Origin: Desulfovibrio sp. JY
GTDB lineage: Bacteria > Desulfobacterota > Desulfovibrionia > Desulfovibrionales > Desulfovibrionaceae
Length of the DNA: 64,000 nucleotides
Assembly (NCBI GenBank): GCA_021730285.1
Contig: CP082962.1
Span: forward strand, 2,480,001-2,544,000
Direction of reading: 5' to 3'
Shown here: piece by piece, positions 8,945 to 18,638 of the stretch
Layout of the letters: the number at the start of each line of letters is the position of its first letter
Position numbering within the stretch: position 1 is the stretch's first letter
The notes under the pieces: generated by a model
Database searches by the model: none
What the model was told of the DNA's origin: nothing
Seen by the model: the letters and a program-made list of their open reading frames with translations, nothing else
Program-made: the position numbers and the translations under genes

Positions 8945-9362
8945 GATTGTTTCCTCGATGAGTCTAGAAGTTGTGCTGCTCGCGATCAGGATCTTAACCG
9001 CATCAGGCCGTTTGACCACTTGGCCGTAGCCTCATTTAAAATTGAATTAATCGCATACATGGCCGGGGGAGGGCAAGCGCAAGATCCTTAGAAAAAATTG
9101 TCTGGTCCATAACATCGAGAAATTATGCTGCTTCCTGCATCACCACATAACCCCTTAATATTTCAACTTAACATACTTAAATAACACACTATTCACATTC
9201 TCTCATGCTCCCCAATCCCCGTTTCTCCTCCCTCCGTGAAAAAATCCCAACAAACCCCTTGACCTCCCCGTACCAAATCCGTACTTACCCCGAGCCAACG
9301 ACGCGCCAACGAAGCCAACGGTTTTGGCCCCCAACTTTTTCTTGGGAACGAAAGATTTGGGG

Positions 9363-9391
9363 TTGACTTCGGGACGAGTTTGGGGCATTTA
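9363..9391 (+). promoter_or_regulatory. orphaned tRNA-Val promoter
   Basis: TTGACT (9363-9368), 17-bp spacer, CATTTA (9386-9391). This is an exact copy of the promoter in front of the intact tRNA-Val. Here it faces a half tRNA and then the left end of element B, with the hsd operon starting about 420 bp downstream. Confidence 0.55.
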
Positions 9392-9414
9392 GCCTGTTCC
9401 CTGATTCTGTTTAT

Positions 9415-9451
9415 AGGACCGTAGCTCAGGGGGAGAGCGCTTGCTTGACAC
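9415..9451 (+). pseudogene. 5' half of tRNA-Val, cut at the anticodon loop
   Basis: Contains the acceptor 5' strand AGGACCG, the D-arm GCTCAGGGGGAGAGC and the anticodon stem up to TTGACAC. It then diverges into element B (ACCACAAGC), so no anticodon 3' strand, T-arm or acceptor 3' strand follows. It is a by-product of site-specific integration. Confidence 0.9.
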
Positions 9452-9511
9452 ACCACAAGCGTGATTTAACCCCCTAAAATCCTTCCAAAAGCCCCTTCCA
9501 TAAAGTGATCT

Positions 9512-9593
9512 CGTTGGCGAGTAGCCAACGGGGTCTTCTTCTTTTATTCAGCCTGGAATTCGTACGTTGGCGCGGCTTTGGTCAGCCGTTGGC
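9512..9593 (+). repeat. CGTTGGC arm-type repeats at the left end of element B
   Basis: CGTTGGC occurs at 9512, inverted at 9524, and again at 9565 and 9587; the last two extend to CGTTGGCGCG. The right end of element B has three inverted copies (46851, 46862, 46871). Clusters on both sides of a core site, all inside the element, are what the arm sites of a tyrosine-recombinase attP look like. The rest of 9452-9812 holds no convincing gene. Confidence 0.65.
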
Positions 9594-9812
9594 GCGACTG
9601 TGGCGGTGGCTGCCAATTGGGTCAGGTCTATCCTTCCTTTTACTTGATTTTATTATGATTTTTTCTGGAATTAGGCTGGGTTCTCCGTGTCCGGTAGCAA
9701 ATACGCGGGGAATCGCGTTTTTGACGCCTCCTTTCTCGTTGACCTCAGCCGTGGAAAGTACCATCCTCCTGAGCCGTGTCGGTACACGTCTAACCATCTA
9801 GAATATTGGAAT

Positions 9813-12488
9813 ATGAAGCAAGAAAAAATCACTCTCTCTCAGCTCGAGGGCTTCCTTTTCAAGGCGGCTGATATCCTTCGCGGCAAGATGGACGCCTCCG
9901 AATTCAAAGAGTTCATCTTTGGTATGCTGTTCATCAAGCGGCTCTCTGACGAGTTCGACGTCAAGCGTAACGAGCTGAAGAAAAAATACGCTCATCTCAA
10001 GGAAAAGTATCCCGATAAATTCCGCGAGGTCATCGACAAGAAAGAATCCTATGGCGAGACTTTTTTTGTCCCTCCCCGGGCACGGTGGCACGAGCCCTGG
10101 ATCGACGAGGAGGGTCAGGAAGTTCCTGCTCTGAAACATCTGAAGCATGACATCGGCAACATGCTGAACAAGGCCATCGCCGCCATCGAGGACGCGAACG
10201 ATTCGCTTGCCGGGGTACTGAAAAACAATATTGACTTCAACGAGGTCAAAGGGAAGACCAAAATCCCGGATCAGAAGTGGAAGGACCTCCTGGACCATTT
10301 CAATGACCCCCGATTTCTACTGGTTAATGACAACTTCGAGTTTCCCGACCTCCTTGGAGCTGCTTACGAATATCTCATCAAATATTTCGCAGACAGCGCC
10401 GGTAAAAAAGGTGGCGAGTTTTATACTCCCTCCGAGGTTGTTCGCCTGCTTGTCCAGCTCACAAAGCCCGAGGCAGGAAACAGCATCTACGATCCCACTG
10501 TCGGTTCCGGTGGCTTTCTGATTCAAGCCCGGCAATACGTGGAAGACCAAGGGGAAAACCCCAACGATCTCGCGCTGTATGGCCAAGAGTCAAACGGTAC
10601 TGTCTGGGCCATTTCAAACATGAATATGATCCTCCACAACATTACCCGTTTTTCCATTGAAAACGGTGACACCCTTGAGGATCCTCAGATTTTAGAAAAC
10701 GGTCAAATCCGAAAGTTCGACCGTGTACTCGCCAATCCGCCTTTCTCCCAGAACTACAGCCGAGCCGGTATGCAGTTCACCAACCGCTTTTGGGAGTTTT
10801 GCCCGGAGACGGGTAAGAAAGCGGACCTTATGTTTGTCCAGCATATGATCGCCAGCCTCAAAGGGCAGGGGCATATGGCCACCATCATGCCGCACGGCGT
10901 TCTGTTTCGTGGCGGCAAGGAAAAACTGATCCGTGAGCGCTTCATTGAAAACGACATCATTGAAGCCATTATCAGTCTGCCCCCTGGGTTGTTCTATGGG
11001 ACCGGTATCCCCGCCTGTGTGTTGGTGGTGAACAAAAATAAGCCCGACGAGTATCGGGACAAAGTGCTCTTCATCAACGCGGACAGGGAATACGCTGAAG
11101 GCAAGAACCAGAACAAGCTACGGCCCGAAGATATCGAGAAGATTGATCATGTCTTCACCAAAAAGCTGGAGATTCCCAAGTACAGCCGGTTGGTGGACAA
11201 GCAGGAAATCGTGGACAAGCACGATTACAACCTGAATATCCGGCGCTATGTGGACAATACGCCTGAGCCCGAGCCTGAAGACGTGAGGGCGCATCTCCTG
11301 GGTGGCGTCCCTGTGGTCGAGATTGAAGCGAAGAAGGACACCTTTGCTCAGTTCAAGGTGGACCCCATGGCGTTGTTCGTGAGCAATCGTCCCGGATATG
11401 TATCCTTTGCTGGAGTGATCAGCACCAAAGCGAACATCAAGGCCACCTTAGAGGCCGACGCCAATCTCCTCCAGACCATGGCCAAGCACGAAAAAGTCCT
11501 TGCGGACTGGTGGCGGGAGGCTCGGGATGTTTTCTCCGGTCTCAGCAATGGGGGCAAATTACCAGAAGTGCGGAGGAATCTGCTCCTCTCGCTCATCAAC
11601 AAGCTGACCCCGTTAGGCACTCTGGACAATTTTCAGAGCGCCGGGGTGTTCGTGAACTGGTGGCAGAATATCCGCTTTGATCTCAAGACCATCATCTCCA
11701 CCGGCTGGCATCACACGTTGATACCGGACGACTACCTCATCGCCGAGTTTTTCCAAAAAGAAGCGGATCAGCTTGAGGATTTGGAAGCCAAAATCAGCGA
11801 AGCGCAAAGCGAATTGGCTGAGGCTGTGGAAACCGCACAGGAAGATGCCAGCTACGAGCCGGACGAGGATGAAAAAGTCACCGCAGCCACTATTAAGCAA
11901 TATCTCAAGAGCCTCATAGACGATTTGAAGGATTCCACGAGCGCCTCTGCCCGGCGCGAGGCGAAGCAGTACAAAAACCTGCGGGACACTATACTGACCA
12001 TTGAGAAGCGCATCAAAGGCCACAAGGATACGTTTAAACTCAAGAAGAAGGAGCTGGAACTCAAGCTGGAACTCAAGCGGGTCGGAGCCGAGGAGGTCAA
12101 GGCCGAGTCCAGGGAGCTTCTTACGCAAAACCAACTGCGGATCAAGGGGCTGGACTCCAAGAAAAAGGACGAGAAGAGAAAGATCAATGCGTTGAAAAAG
12201 GACATCACCACCCTCGAAGACAGAATTGCCCACGTAGACAGTGTGTTCAAGGCCATAGGCGGGCAGCTTTCGGATGAGGAGGCCAAACGCCTTATCCTCA
12301 AGAAACTATATGACGTGGTCAATGCAGAGCTGACCCGTTACCTGAACGCCGAAAAACGGAGCCTGATCCAGGTGTTCGAGAATCTGTGGGATAAGTATGC
12401 AATGTCGAGCCGGGCGTTGGAAGCAGAACGCGAGAATACCCTGATTGGTTTGAATGTTTTTATTGAACAATTGGGGTATTTGAAATGA
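9813..12488 (+). CDS. hsdM: type I restriction-modification system, DNA methyltransferase subunit
   Basis: 891 residues. Start ATG at 9813 matches the conserved beginning ([30 protein letters not shown]); the ORF upstream of it is not conserved-looking. SAM-binding motif I is DPTVGSGGF and catalytic motif IV is NPPF in [13 protein letters not shown], so it is an N6-adenine methyltransferase. It is longer than the usual 500-700 residues because of a charged coiled-coil region in the last third ([26 protein letters not shown]). It overlaps hsdS by ATGA. With HsdS it methylates the target; with HsdR it restricts foreign DNA. Confidence 0.95.
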   Translation: MKQEKITLSQLEGFLFKAADILRGKMDASEFKEFIFGMLFIKRLSDEFDVKRNELKKKYAHLKEKYPDKFREVIDKKESYGETFFVPPRARWHEPWIDEEGQEVPALKHLKHDIGNMLNKAIAAIEDANDSLAGVLKNNIDFNEVKGKTKIPDQKWKDLLDHFNDPRFLLVNDNFEFPDLLGAAYEYLIKYFADSAGKKGGEFYTPSEVVRLLVQLTKPEAGNSIYDPTVGSGGFLIQARQYVEDQGENPNDLALYGQESNGTVWAISNMNMILHNITRFSIENGDTLEDPQILENGQIRKFDRVLANPPFSQNYSRAGMQFTNRFWEFCPETGKKADLMFVQHMIASLKGQGHMATIMPHGVLFRGGKEKLIRERFIENDIIEAIISLPPGLFYGTGIPACVLVVNKNKPDEYRDKVLFINADREYAEGKNQNKLRPEDIEKIDHVFTKKLEIPKYSRLVDKQEIVDKHDYNLNIRRYVDNTPEPEPEDVRAHLLGGVPVVEIEAKKDTFAQFKVDPMALFVSNRPGYVSFAGVISTKANIKATLEADANLLQTMAKHEKVLADWWREARDVFSGLSNGGKLPEVRRNLLLSLINKLTPLGTLDNFQSAGVFVNWWQNIRFDLKTIISTGWHHTLIPDDYLIAEFFQKEADQLEDLEAKISEAQSELAEAVETAQEDASYEPDEDEKVTAATIKQYLKSLIDDLKDSTSASARREAKQYKNLRDTILTIEKRIKGHKDTFKLKKKELELKLELKRVGAEEVKAESRELLTQNQLRIKGLDSKKKDEKRKINALKKDITTLEDRIAHVDSVFKAIGGQLSDEEAKRLILKKLYDVVNAELTRYLNAEKRSLIQVFENLWDKYAMSSRALEAERENTLIGLNVFIEQLGYLK

Positions 12489-13786
12489 GTAAATCACAAC
12501 GTCTCGTCTCAAAACGATTTGATCAAATCGGTGAGCTTTATTCAGGCGCTACCCCCTCTACTGCAAAAAGTGAATACTGGGAAGGAGATATAGTTTGGAT
12601 AACCCCCAATGATCTAAGCAGGCTGAGGACGCCATTCCTTGAGTCCTCGCAAAAGATGTTGACAGCAAAAGGTCTCAGAAGTTGTTCAGCTTATATATTG
12701 CCTGCTGGGTCAGTCGTTATTTCTTCACGCGCTCCAATTGGGTACCTCGCTGTCTCTAAAGTTGATTACTGCACAAACCAGGGGTGCAAAAGCATACTGC
12801 TCAAAGAAGGGTATGATTCTTTATATATATACTACAATATTCTACATAATATTGACAAGGTAAAGCGTATTGGCGAAGGGACAACATTTGCTGAGATTTC
12901 AAAGTCTGCGCTAGCCAATATTGAATTTGACTATATTGTAAATACTAAAGCACAATCCAAAATCGCCGAAATCCTCAGCACTGTTGACAAAGCTATTGAA
13001 CAGACCGAAGCGATCATCACCAAGCAGCAGCGCATCAAAACCGGCTTGATGCAGGATTTGCTGACCAAGGGCATCGACGAAAACGGCAACATCCGCTCCG
13101 AAGAAACCCACGAGTTCAAGGATTCGCCGCTGGGACGGATTCCGGTGGAATGGGAAGCCAATCCTTTTCAGAAAATTGCTACGTATCAAAATGGGAAGGC
13201 TTTTCCTTCAAAGTACTACTCAACAAGTGGAGTACCTTTAGTTCGACCTGGTAATTTGCATGCAGATGGCTTTGTCCGCTGGGATGATAGCCATACAACC
13301 TACTTGCCGAAAGGTTTTTGGAATAAGAATGAGAAGTACCAAGTTTTTTCGGAAGAAATTTTAATGAACCTGACGGCTCAATCTCTTGAAGATAATTTTC
13401 TCGGCCGAGTGTGCTTAACGCCTGATAAAAATCGTTGTCTATTAAATCAACGAATTGCAAGAGTCACTCCAGTCGAATGTGATAAATACTATCTTTTTTG
13501 GATATTGCAAGGTCCTCACTTCAGAAATCATGTTGACTCAATCCCTCAAGGGTCTAAAGTCCAGCATTTATATAATGACAACCTTGATAGTGCTTTACTC
13601 TTGACACCAACATCTCGAAAAGAGCAGGTTTCTATAGCTGACATACTTGATGAACAATCGAGGAATATAAGAAATTCATGTAACTCACTTTTCAAGCTCC
13701 AATCTCTCAAAACAGCCCTCATGCAAGACCTTCTCACAGGAGACGTCCCCGTGACCAACCTTCTCGACGAACAATCGACAATCTGA
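12485..13786 (+). CDS. hsdS: type I restriction-modification system, specificity subunit
   Basis: 433 residues with the two-repeat layout of HsdS. Target-recognition domain 1 (about residues 5-150) is followed by a conserved helical spacer ([37 protein letters not shown]). Domain 2 (about 220-375) is followed by a second helix ending [11 protein letters not shown]. The recognition domains are more AT-rich than the spacer, as expected for swapped domains. It sets the DNA target of the HsdMR complex. The ATGA overlap with hsdM indicates coupling. Confidence 0.93.
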   Translation: MSKSQRLVSKRFDQIGELYSGATPSTAKSEYWEGDIVWITPNDLSRLRTPFLESSQKMLTAKGLRSCSAYILPAGSVVISSRAPIGYLAVSKVDYCTNQGCKSILLKEGYDSLYIYYNILHNIDKVKRIGEGTTFAEISKSALANIEFDYIVNTKAQSKIAEILSTVDKAIEQTEAIITKQQRIKTGLMQDLLTKGIDENGNIRSEETHEFKDSPLGRIPVEWEANPFQKIATYQNGKAFPSKYYSTSGVPLVRPGNLHADGFVRWDDSHTTYLPKGFWNKNEKYQVFSEEILMNLTAQSLEDNFLGRVCLTPDKNRCLLNQRIARVTPVECDKYYLFWILQGPHFRNHVDSIPQGSKVQHLYNDNLDSALLLTPTSRKEQVSIADILDEQSRNIRNSCNSLFKLQSLKTALMQDLLTGDVPVTNLLDEQSTI

Positions 13787-13799
13787 TAAGTGGCTGCAT

Positions 13800-16700
13800 A
13801 TGGCCACCACAAAGGAAACTCCCAAATATATCAGGCTGAACGAGCGCAAGCACGTCGAGATTCCTCTTTTGGAACAGCTCGACTCGCAGGGTTGGACCGT
13901 CACCGACCTCACGGATGAAAAACAGACTCCGGCCCACACGCGACGGGAGTCTTTTACCGAGGTGGTCATGACTCCTGTGCTGCGGGAGCAGCTCAAGGTC
14001 ATCAATCCCTGGCTGGAAGACGACCAAGTGGAAGAAGTGGTCAAGCGGATCACCGCCAGCTTCCCGGGGACCAGCCTGCTGGAGAACAACAAATACGTCC
14101 ACTCCCTGCTGCTGGAAAACACCAGCGTCTCGGAAAACCGCGCCACCGGAGAAAAGAGCCCCACCGTTCGCTATGTCGACTTTGAGAATGTGGACAACAA
14201 CAGTTTTATTGCGGTTTGCCAATTTAAGGTGCGCATCCTCGGGACAGAGCACCACATTGTCCCGGATGTCGTCCTTTTCCTGAACGGGCTGCCCGTGGTG
14301 GTCATCGAGTGCAAATCGCCCAAGGTCCAGGAGCCGATCCCGGAAGCCTTGGATCAACTTCTTCGATACAGCGAGCAACGAGGGGCAAAAGGAGAAGGAA
14401 GCCAACCGCTGTTTTATTTCAACCTCTTTGTCCTCGCTACCTGCCGCAGCACTGCCAAGTTCGGGACCATTACCACACATACGGAAAACCTCTTCTTCCG
14501 ATGGGTCGATCCATATCCTCGCACTCTGGACGATCTGGAACACGGCAGCTCAAGCCCCAATGATCAGCAGCGTCTGGTAGCCGGGATGATGGACAAGAGG
14601 AACCTGCTGGACCTACTCCGCACGTATTCCTTATTCACCACTAATGATAACGGTGAGACCTTCAAGATTGTCGCCAGATATCAGCAGTTCAGGGCGGTGA
14701 AAAAAGCGGTTCGACAGCTCTTGGAAGGGAAATCGCCCAAATCCCGAAGCGGCATCATATGGCATACCCAAGGCTCGGGGAAATCCTTGACCATGATGTT
14801 CATGGTTCGGGAGATGTATACCCACCCCCAGCTTTCCAAATGGAAGGTGGTGTTCGTCACGGATAGAACGCAGTTGGAGCAGCAACTTTCCGAGACTGGG
14901 CGCGGTGTTGGTTTTACCGTCAAGCCCGCCAATAGCATCCGCAGGCTCAAGGAACTGCTCCCCACGGATTCCTCCGATTTGATCATGGCTATGATCCATA
15001 AATTCCGTGAGGCGGACTTGGCCGAGTCGTTCCCCGAGTTGAACGTCAGCCCAAATATCCTGGTCATGACCGATGAGGCGCATCGATCACAGTACAAGTT
15101 GCTCCGGGCGAATCTTGATCGGGCCATCCCCAACGCCACTCACATCGGTTACACCGGAACTCCTATTGATCGGACAGAACGGGTTTTTGGCGACTATATA
15201 GACAAGTACACCATGCGCCAGTCCATCAAGGACGGAGTGACGCTTGAAATCGTGTACGAAGGCAGGACCCACGAGGCAGAGGTGACTAACCAGGCAGGTA
15301 TGGACACCACCTTTGCCGATGTATTTAGCGACTACAATCTCCAGCAGCGCCTGGAAATCCTTGGCTATGGATCACGCGACGCCTATCTGGAGGCCAAGCC
15401 CACGATCGACTCCAAGGCCAAGGACATGGTGGGGCATTATCTAACCCATGTTTTCCCTAATGGATTCAAGGCTCAGGTTGTCGCCACGTCCCGAGCAGCC
15501 GCTGTTCGCTACAAAGCAGCATTAGAAACCGCCCTGGATGAAGCTGTGGCGGAACTGGAAAAATCGAACCCACTGCAACTAGATATCGAGCGACTCAAGG
15601 TCCTGAAAGTTGGGGTGGTCATATCAGGCGCTCACAACGACCTTCCCAATATCAAGGAACACACGGATTCATCCAAGCACGAAGCCATCATCAAGAGCTT
15701 CAAGCTCCCCTTTGGCGGAGAAGACGAGGGCGTTAACGGTGATATGGGAATCGTCGTGGTCAACAACATGCTTTTGACCGGGTTCGATGCACCCCTGGAA
15801 CAGGTCATGTACTTGGACAAAGTCGTCGTGGCGCACAATCTGTTGCAAGCCATAGCCCGTGTAAACAGAGTCGGTGCTCCTGCAAAGGAAAAGGGCTTTG
15901 TGGTCGATTATGTCGGCATAGGGCACAATTTGAAAAAGGCCCTTGATGTTTATGACGAGAAAGAGCAGCAGGAGGTTCTGGAGGCGCTTAGCTTCCCGGA
16001 AGAAGAACTGCGGGAGCTCGTGGAGAGCCACAGGGCCATCTTCGATTTCTTGGAAAAGCATGGACTCACGGATTTGACCGACCACGATGCCTTCTTTGAT
16101 CTCTTCTATGATGAGGATATCCGGTTCGAATTCATGCTGGCTTACAAGAAGTTGACCAGAAGTCTCAACTTGGTGTTTCCCGCCAAGGAAGCCCTGGACT
16201 TCATGTCAGACTATCAGATGCTGACGGAAATCAACGTGCTCGCCGGTAGGCACTTTCGTGACCAGCGCATGAGCATGAAGGGAATCCCCGACAAGCTGCG
16301 GGGCATCACAGATGCATACCTGAAGTCCAAAGGGATCGACCAGAAGGTCAAGCCCATTTCTATCTTGGACAAGGATTTCGAAGCGCAAGTCAGCACTCAC
16401 AAGCGTTCAAAGACCAAGGCAGCCGAAGTGGAACATGCTGTGCGCCATCATATCGAGGTGGACCTGGACGATGATCCGGAACTCCAGGCGTCTTTTGCCG
16501 AAGCATTGGCCCTGATTTTCAAGGAATACAAGGACAATTGGGAGCGCATCTACAAGGAGCTTGAGAAGCTCCGCCAACGCATCAAGGAAGCCGAAAAGGA
16601 ACCGACCTACGGGCTGCATAAGAAAAAGCAGATGCCTTTTTTCCGTATGTTCAAGCGGGAGTTGTTTGGAGTAACCGAATTGACTGAAGATCAGGTGACA

Positions 16701-16934
16701 AAACTTGTAGGATTAACGAAGGATATCTACGAGGTGGTGGAATGCGAACTGAAAATGACGGGTTTTTGGGAAAGCGCTCCGGCCCGAAACAAGCTCAAGG
16801 CTCAACTTCAAGAGGTTTTACTTTCTAAAGACTACATGGACCTGCCGAACATCATGGACAACTATTCACAAATCATTGCCAGAATTATGGAATTGGCAGA
16901 TAAGAATAATGATCGCATTTTGTATGCAGCCTAG
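13800..16934 (+). CDS. hsdR: type I restriction-modification system, restriction/translocase subunit
   Basis: 1044 residues. The N-terminal PD-(D/E)xK nuclease is seen as PDVVLFLNGLPVVVIECKS (around residues 153-172). The superfamily 2 motor follows, with Walker A TQGSGKS (about 322), DEAH-type TDEAHRS (about 425), motif III YTGTP, and motif VI ARVNR. The C-terminal helical part presumably docks on HsdM. The reading frame is intact and starts 13 bp after hsdS, so the whole hsdMSR operon looks functional. Confidence 0.95.
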   Translation: MATTKETPKYIRLNERKHVEIPLLEQLDSQGWTVTDLTDEKQTPAHTRRESFTEVVMTPVLREQLKVINPWLEDDQVEEVVKRITASFPGTSLLENNKYVHSLLLENTSVSENRATGEKSPTVRYVDFENVDNNSFIAVCQFKVRILGTEHHIVPDVVLFLNGLPVVVIECKSPKVQEPIPEALDQLLRYSEQRGAKGEGSQPLFYFNLFVLATCRSTAKFGTITTHTENLFFRWVDPYPRTLDDLEHGSSSPNDQQRLVAGMMDKRNLLDLLRTYSLFTTNDNGETFKIVARYQQFRAVKKAVRQLLEGKSPKSRSGIIWHTQGSGKSLTMMFMVREMYTHPQLSKWKVVFVTDRTQLEQQLSETGRGVGFTVKPANSIRRLKELLPTDSSDLIMAMIHKFREADLAESFPELNVSPNILVMTDEAHRSQYKLLRANLDRAIPNATHIGYTGTPIDRTERVFGDYIDKYTMRQSIKDGVTLEIVYEGRTHEAEVTNQAGMDTTFADVFSDYNLQQRLEILGYGSRDAYLEAKPTIDSKAKDMVGHYLTHVFPNGFKAQVVATSRAAAVRYKAALETALDEAVAELEKSNPLQLDIERLKVLKVGVVISGAHNDLPNIKEHTDSSKHEAIIKSFKLPFGGEDEGVNGDMGIVVVNNMLLTGFDAPLEQVMYLDKVVVAHNLLQAIARVNRVGAPAKEKGFVVDYVGIGHNLKKALDVYDEKEQQEVLEALSFPEEELRELVESHRAIFDFLEKHGLTDLTDHDAFFDLFYDEDIRFEFMLAYKKLTRSLNLVFPAKEALDFMSDYQMLTEINVLAGRHFRDQRMSMKGIPDKLRGITDAYLKSKGIDQKVKPISILDKDFEAQVSTHKRSKTKAAEVEHAVRHHIEVDLDDDPELQASFAEALALIFKEYKDNWERIYKELEKLRQRIKEAEKEPTYGLHKKKQMPFFRMFKRELFGVTELTEDQVTKLVGLTKDIYEVVECELKMTGFWESAPARNKLKAQLQEVLLSKDYMDLPNIMDNYSQIIARIMELADKNNDRILYAA

Positions 16935-16936
16935 TC

Positions 16937-17614
16937 ATGGATTTGAATTATTCCGTCATTTACTCGAACCGAAAGAAACTTTCCATCACTGTTGAGCGAG
17001 ATCGCTCTATAGTTGTTCGAGCCCCTGAAGGTACTTCGCCAGAGAAAATTCAATCCATTGTTGAATCAAAAAAGCAATGGCTTTTTGAGAAGACGCATCA
17101 TCCCCAGAAATATGTCAGTCTGCCACATCCGCCAGGGAAAGAGTTGGTCAACGGAGAGTCTATCCTTTATCTGGGGCGCTACTATCGCATGGAACTGGTT
17201 GACTCCAGCGGCGATATCCGCTTTCACAACAGGTTTTTCATACCCAAAGCGGTGGTTCCATTCGGTCGCAGAGCGTTACGGCGTTGGTTCAAGAAACGAG
17301 CCGAAGAGAAAATAAATCCTAGGGTGGAACATTATTCAAAAAGCTTAGGCGTTGAATATAATTTGCTTAACATGACAAACAGCAAGTACCGCTGGGGATC
17401 GTGTTCCACGAAGGACAATTTGAACTTGAATTGGCGGTTGATAAAAGCTCCCATGTTCGTCATCGATTACATCATTGTCCACGAATTGGCTCATTTGATT
17501 GAAGGAAACCATACTCCACGATTTTGGAATATTGTCCGTGCGCAAGTGGCTGATCTGGACAAAGCCAAAAAATGGCTGAGGGAAAACGGTCAATTGCTCG
17601 AATCAGATATCTGA
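16937..17614 (+). CDS. YgjP/DUF45-type zinc metallopeptidase-like protein
   Basis: 225 residues. Zinc motif HELAH at 182-186 with a third likely ligand H192 in GNHTPRFW, and the family hallmark YRWGSCS earlier. This YgjP-like M48-related family often sits at the end of type I restriction operons, as here, only 2 bp after hsdR. The role is not settled; proteolysis that limits or triggers the restriction enzyme is one idea. A hairpin terminator follows. Confidence 0.85.
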   Translation: MDLNYSVIYSNRKKLSITVERDRSIVVRAPEGTSPEKIQSIVESKKQWLFEKTHHPQKYVSLPHPPGKELVNGESILYLGRYYRMELVDSSGDIRFHNRFFIPKAVVPFGRRALRRWFKKRAEEKINPRVEHYSKSLGVEYNLLNMTNSKYRWGSCSTKDNLNLNWRLIKAPMFVIDYIIVHELAHLIEGNHTPRFWNIVRAQVADLDKAKKWLRENGQLLESDI

Positions 17615-17639
17615 CCCTCCCTTTTACCTGCCCTTCACG

Positions 17640-17678
17640 CAGAAAAGGTGAACCCCCTTCCCAGGAGGTCCACCTTTC
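17640..17678. terminator. hairpin terminator between convergent genes
   Basis: GAAAAGGTGAACC … GGTCCACCTTT inverted repeat between the hsd operon (+) and the reverse-strand small ORFs. It could serve both directions, as A and T runs flank the stem. Confidence 0.65.
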
Positions 17679-17683
17679 CCCAC

Positions 17684-17986
17684 CTACACCGCCGCTATCT
17701 CCTTCAGCTTTTGCCACGCACTGGTCCCGACGACGCTCCTGAACCCGTCGCTCACGTTCGGCTCCTCTCCCTGCTTTTCCATAAACCGATCCCGAAGCAT
17801 TTCAATGTCATCGAGAAGAACCGCGAGTTCGATGAGTTGCAACGCGCTTTGGAACGAATGGTTCCTTCGAAGCGGGATATAGAATTCCTGGGTATGGGTA
17901 GGGCAGAGGAATTTCCACAACTGGTCCTGCGATACTGAAAACTCCTCGTTGCACATCAAGCACTTCTTTTTGATCGTGTCGTTCAT
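17684..17986 (-). CDS. small hypothetical protein with CxxC
   Basis: 100 residues. The N-terminus has CLMC at residues 9-12 and another Cys and His near 28-32 (FLCPTH), a possible zinc knuckle; the rest is helical. The start is the ATG at 17986, preceded by an AAGGAGAAAG site. No family recognised. It is one of a run of small reverse-strand genes before the integrase. Confidence 0.6.
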   Translation of the reverse strand: MNDTIKKKCLMCNEEFSVSQDQLWKFLCPTHTQEFYIPLRRNHSFQSALQLIELAVLLDDIEMLRDRFMEKQGEEPNVSDGFRSVVGTSAWQKLKEIAAV

Positions 17987-18003
17987 AGCTTTCTCCTTAT
18001 GTT

Positions 18004-18234
18004 TTAAACATCAATTCCGCAGCTTCTAAGAAGTTCAAGACGTTCGTCGTCTTCTATTTTCTTCAGCTTTTCTTTGAATTCTTGGGGGTGCGAGGCAAAG
18101 TATTCGATATCGACTTCTTCCTCTTCCTCGAGTTTGAGGAAAATATTACGATAGACGTCGTCACTCACGTACTCACTGATGCTGTCGTCTGCATCGAAGA
18201 GTTCTTCCGAGTACGGACACATTTTGATACTCAT
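18004..18234 (-). CDS. small acidic hypothetical protein
   Basis: 76 residues, strongly acidic (EEEEEVDIEYF), with no TM segment and no recognised motif. Acidic small proteins in mobile elements sometimes act as DNA mimics or anti-restriction factors; nothing here proves that. It precedes the CxxC gene on the same strand with a 17-bp gap, suggesting cotranscription. Confidence 0.55.
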   Translation of the reverse strand: MSIKMCPYSEELFDADDSISEYVSDDVYRNIFLKLEEEEEVDIEYFASHPQEFKEKLKKIEDDERLELLRSCGIDV

Positions 18235-18269
18235 TATTTTATCCTCATTTTTTGATTGTTCTCTGTCAA

Positions 18270-18313
18270 TAAATGAAGAAGGCGAGACTCACCGGCTATA
18301 GTAATCCCGCCTT
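18270..18313 (-). terminator. AAGGCGGGAT hairpin
   Basis: Read on the reverse strand, AAGGCGGGATTA … TCTCGCCTT then TCTTCATTT, directly after the gene at 18338-18556. It has the same stem as the hairpin after the integrase (18591-18633), so the two small genes end in related terminators. Confidence 0.6.
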
Positions 18314-18337
18314 ATCCAATAGCTAGATCAAATGCTT

Positions 18338-18556
18338 CTATTTTGATCTGAGTTTTTCTGCGAGCGCTTCCCGTAAAATGTTTATGTCGTAATTGATGTT
18401 AAACCAGCATTCGTTGAACTCACTGGCATTAGTGATGATTTTGTCTAGCATGGCGAGAATCTTTATGTCGTCCTTGGCTATTCTTTTTGATCTTGTGTAA
18501 TCGCATTTGTAAAAATTCTTTTTTATATAGTCTTCCATGTTGTAAACCGTTCCCAT
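18338..18556 (-). CDS. small hypothetical protein
   Basis: 72 residues from the ATG at 18556, which follows AAGAAAGG; the longer ORF would start inside the integrase terminator. Mixed helix, no recognised motif. It lies between two copies of the AAGGCGGGAT hairpin, so gene plus hairpin may form a small cassette. Confidence 0.5.
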   Translation of the reverse strand: MGTVYNMEDYIKKNFYKCDYTRSKRIAKDDIKILAMLDKIITNASEFNECWFNINYDINILREALAEKLRSK

Positions 18557-18590
18557 AATCTGACCTTTCTTAAATAGTTGATTGTTATCC

Positions 18591-18633
18591 AAACAAAGAA
18601 GGCGGAAAACCTCTGGCCAGGAATCCCGCCTTC
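18591..18633 (-). terminator. hairpin terminator after the integrase gene
   Basis: Reverse-strand GAAGGCGGGATT … TTTTCCGCCTTC followed by TTTG. The stem starts 6 bp after the integrase stop. Confidence 0.7.
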
Positions 18634-18638
18634 GCCTC

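Larger units (their letters stand above)
9252..9451 (+). repeat. 200-bp direct repeat, left copy (attachment-site block)
   Basis: Identical by eye to 46809-47008 at an offset of 37,557 bp. It holds three GCCAACG heptamers (9294, 9305, 9314), a tRNA-type promoter and the first 37 bases of tRNA-Val. Identity stops inside the anticodon loop after TTGACAC. It marks the junction between elements A and B; because the arm-like heptamers lie on the element A side, it is best read as the right end of element A. Confidence 0.92.
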
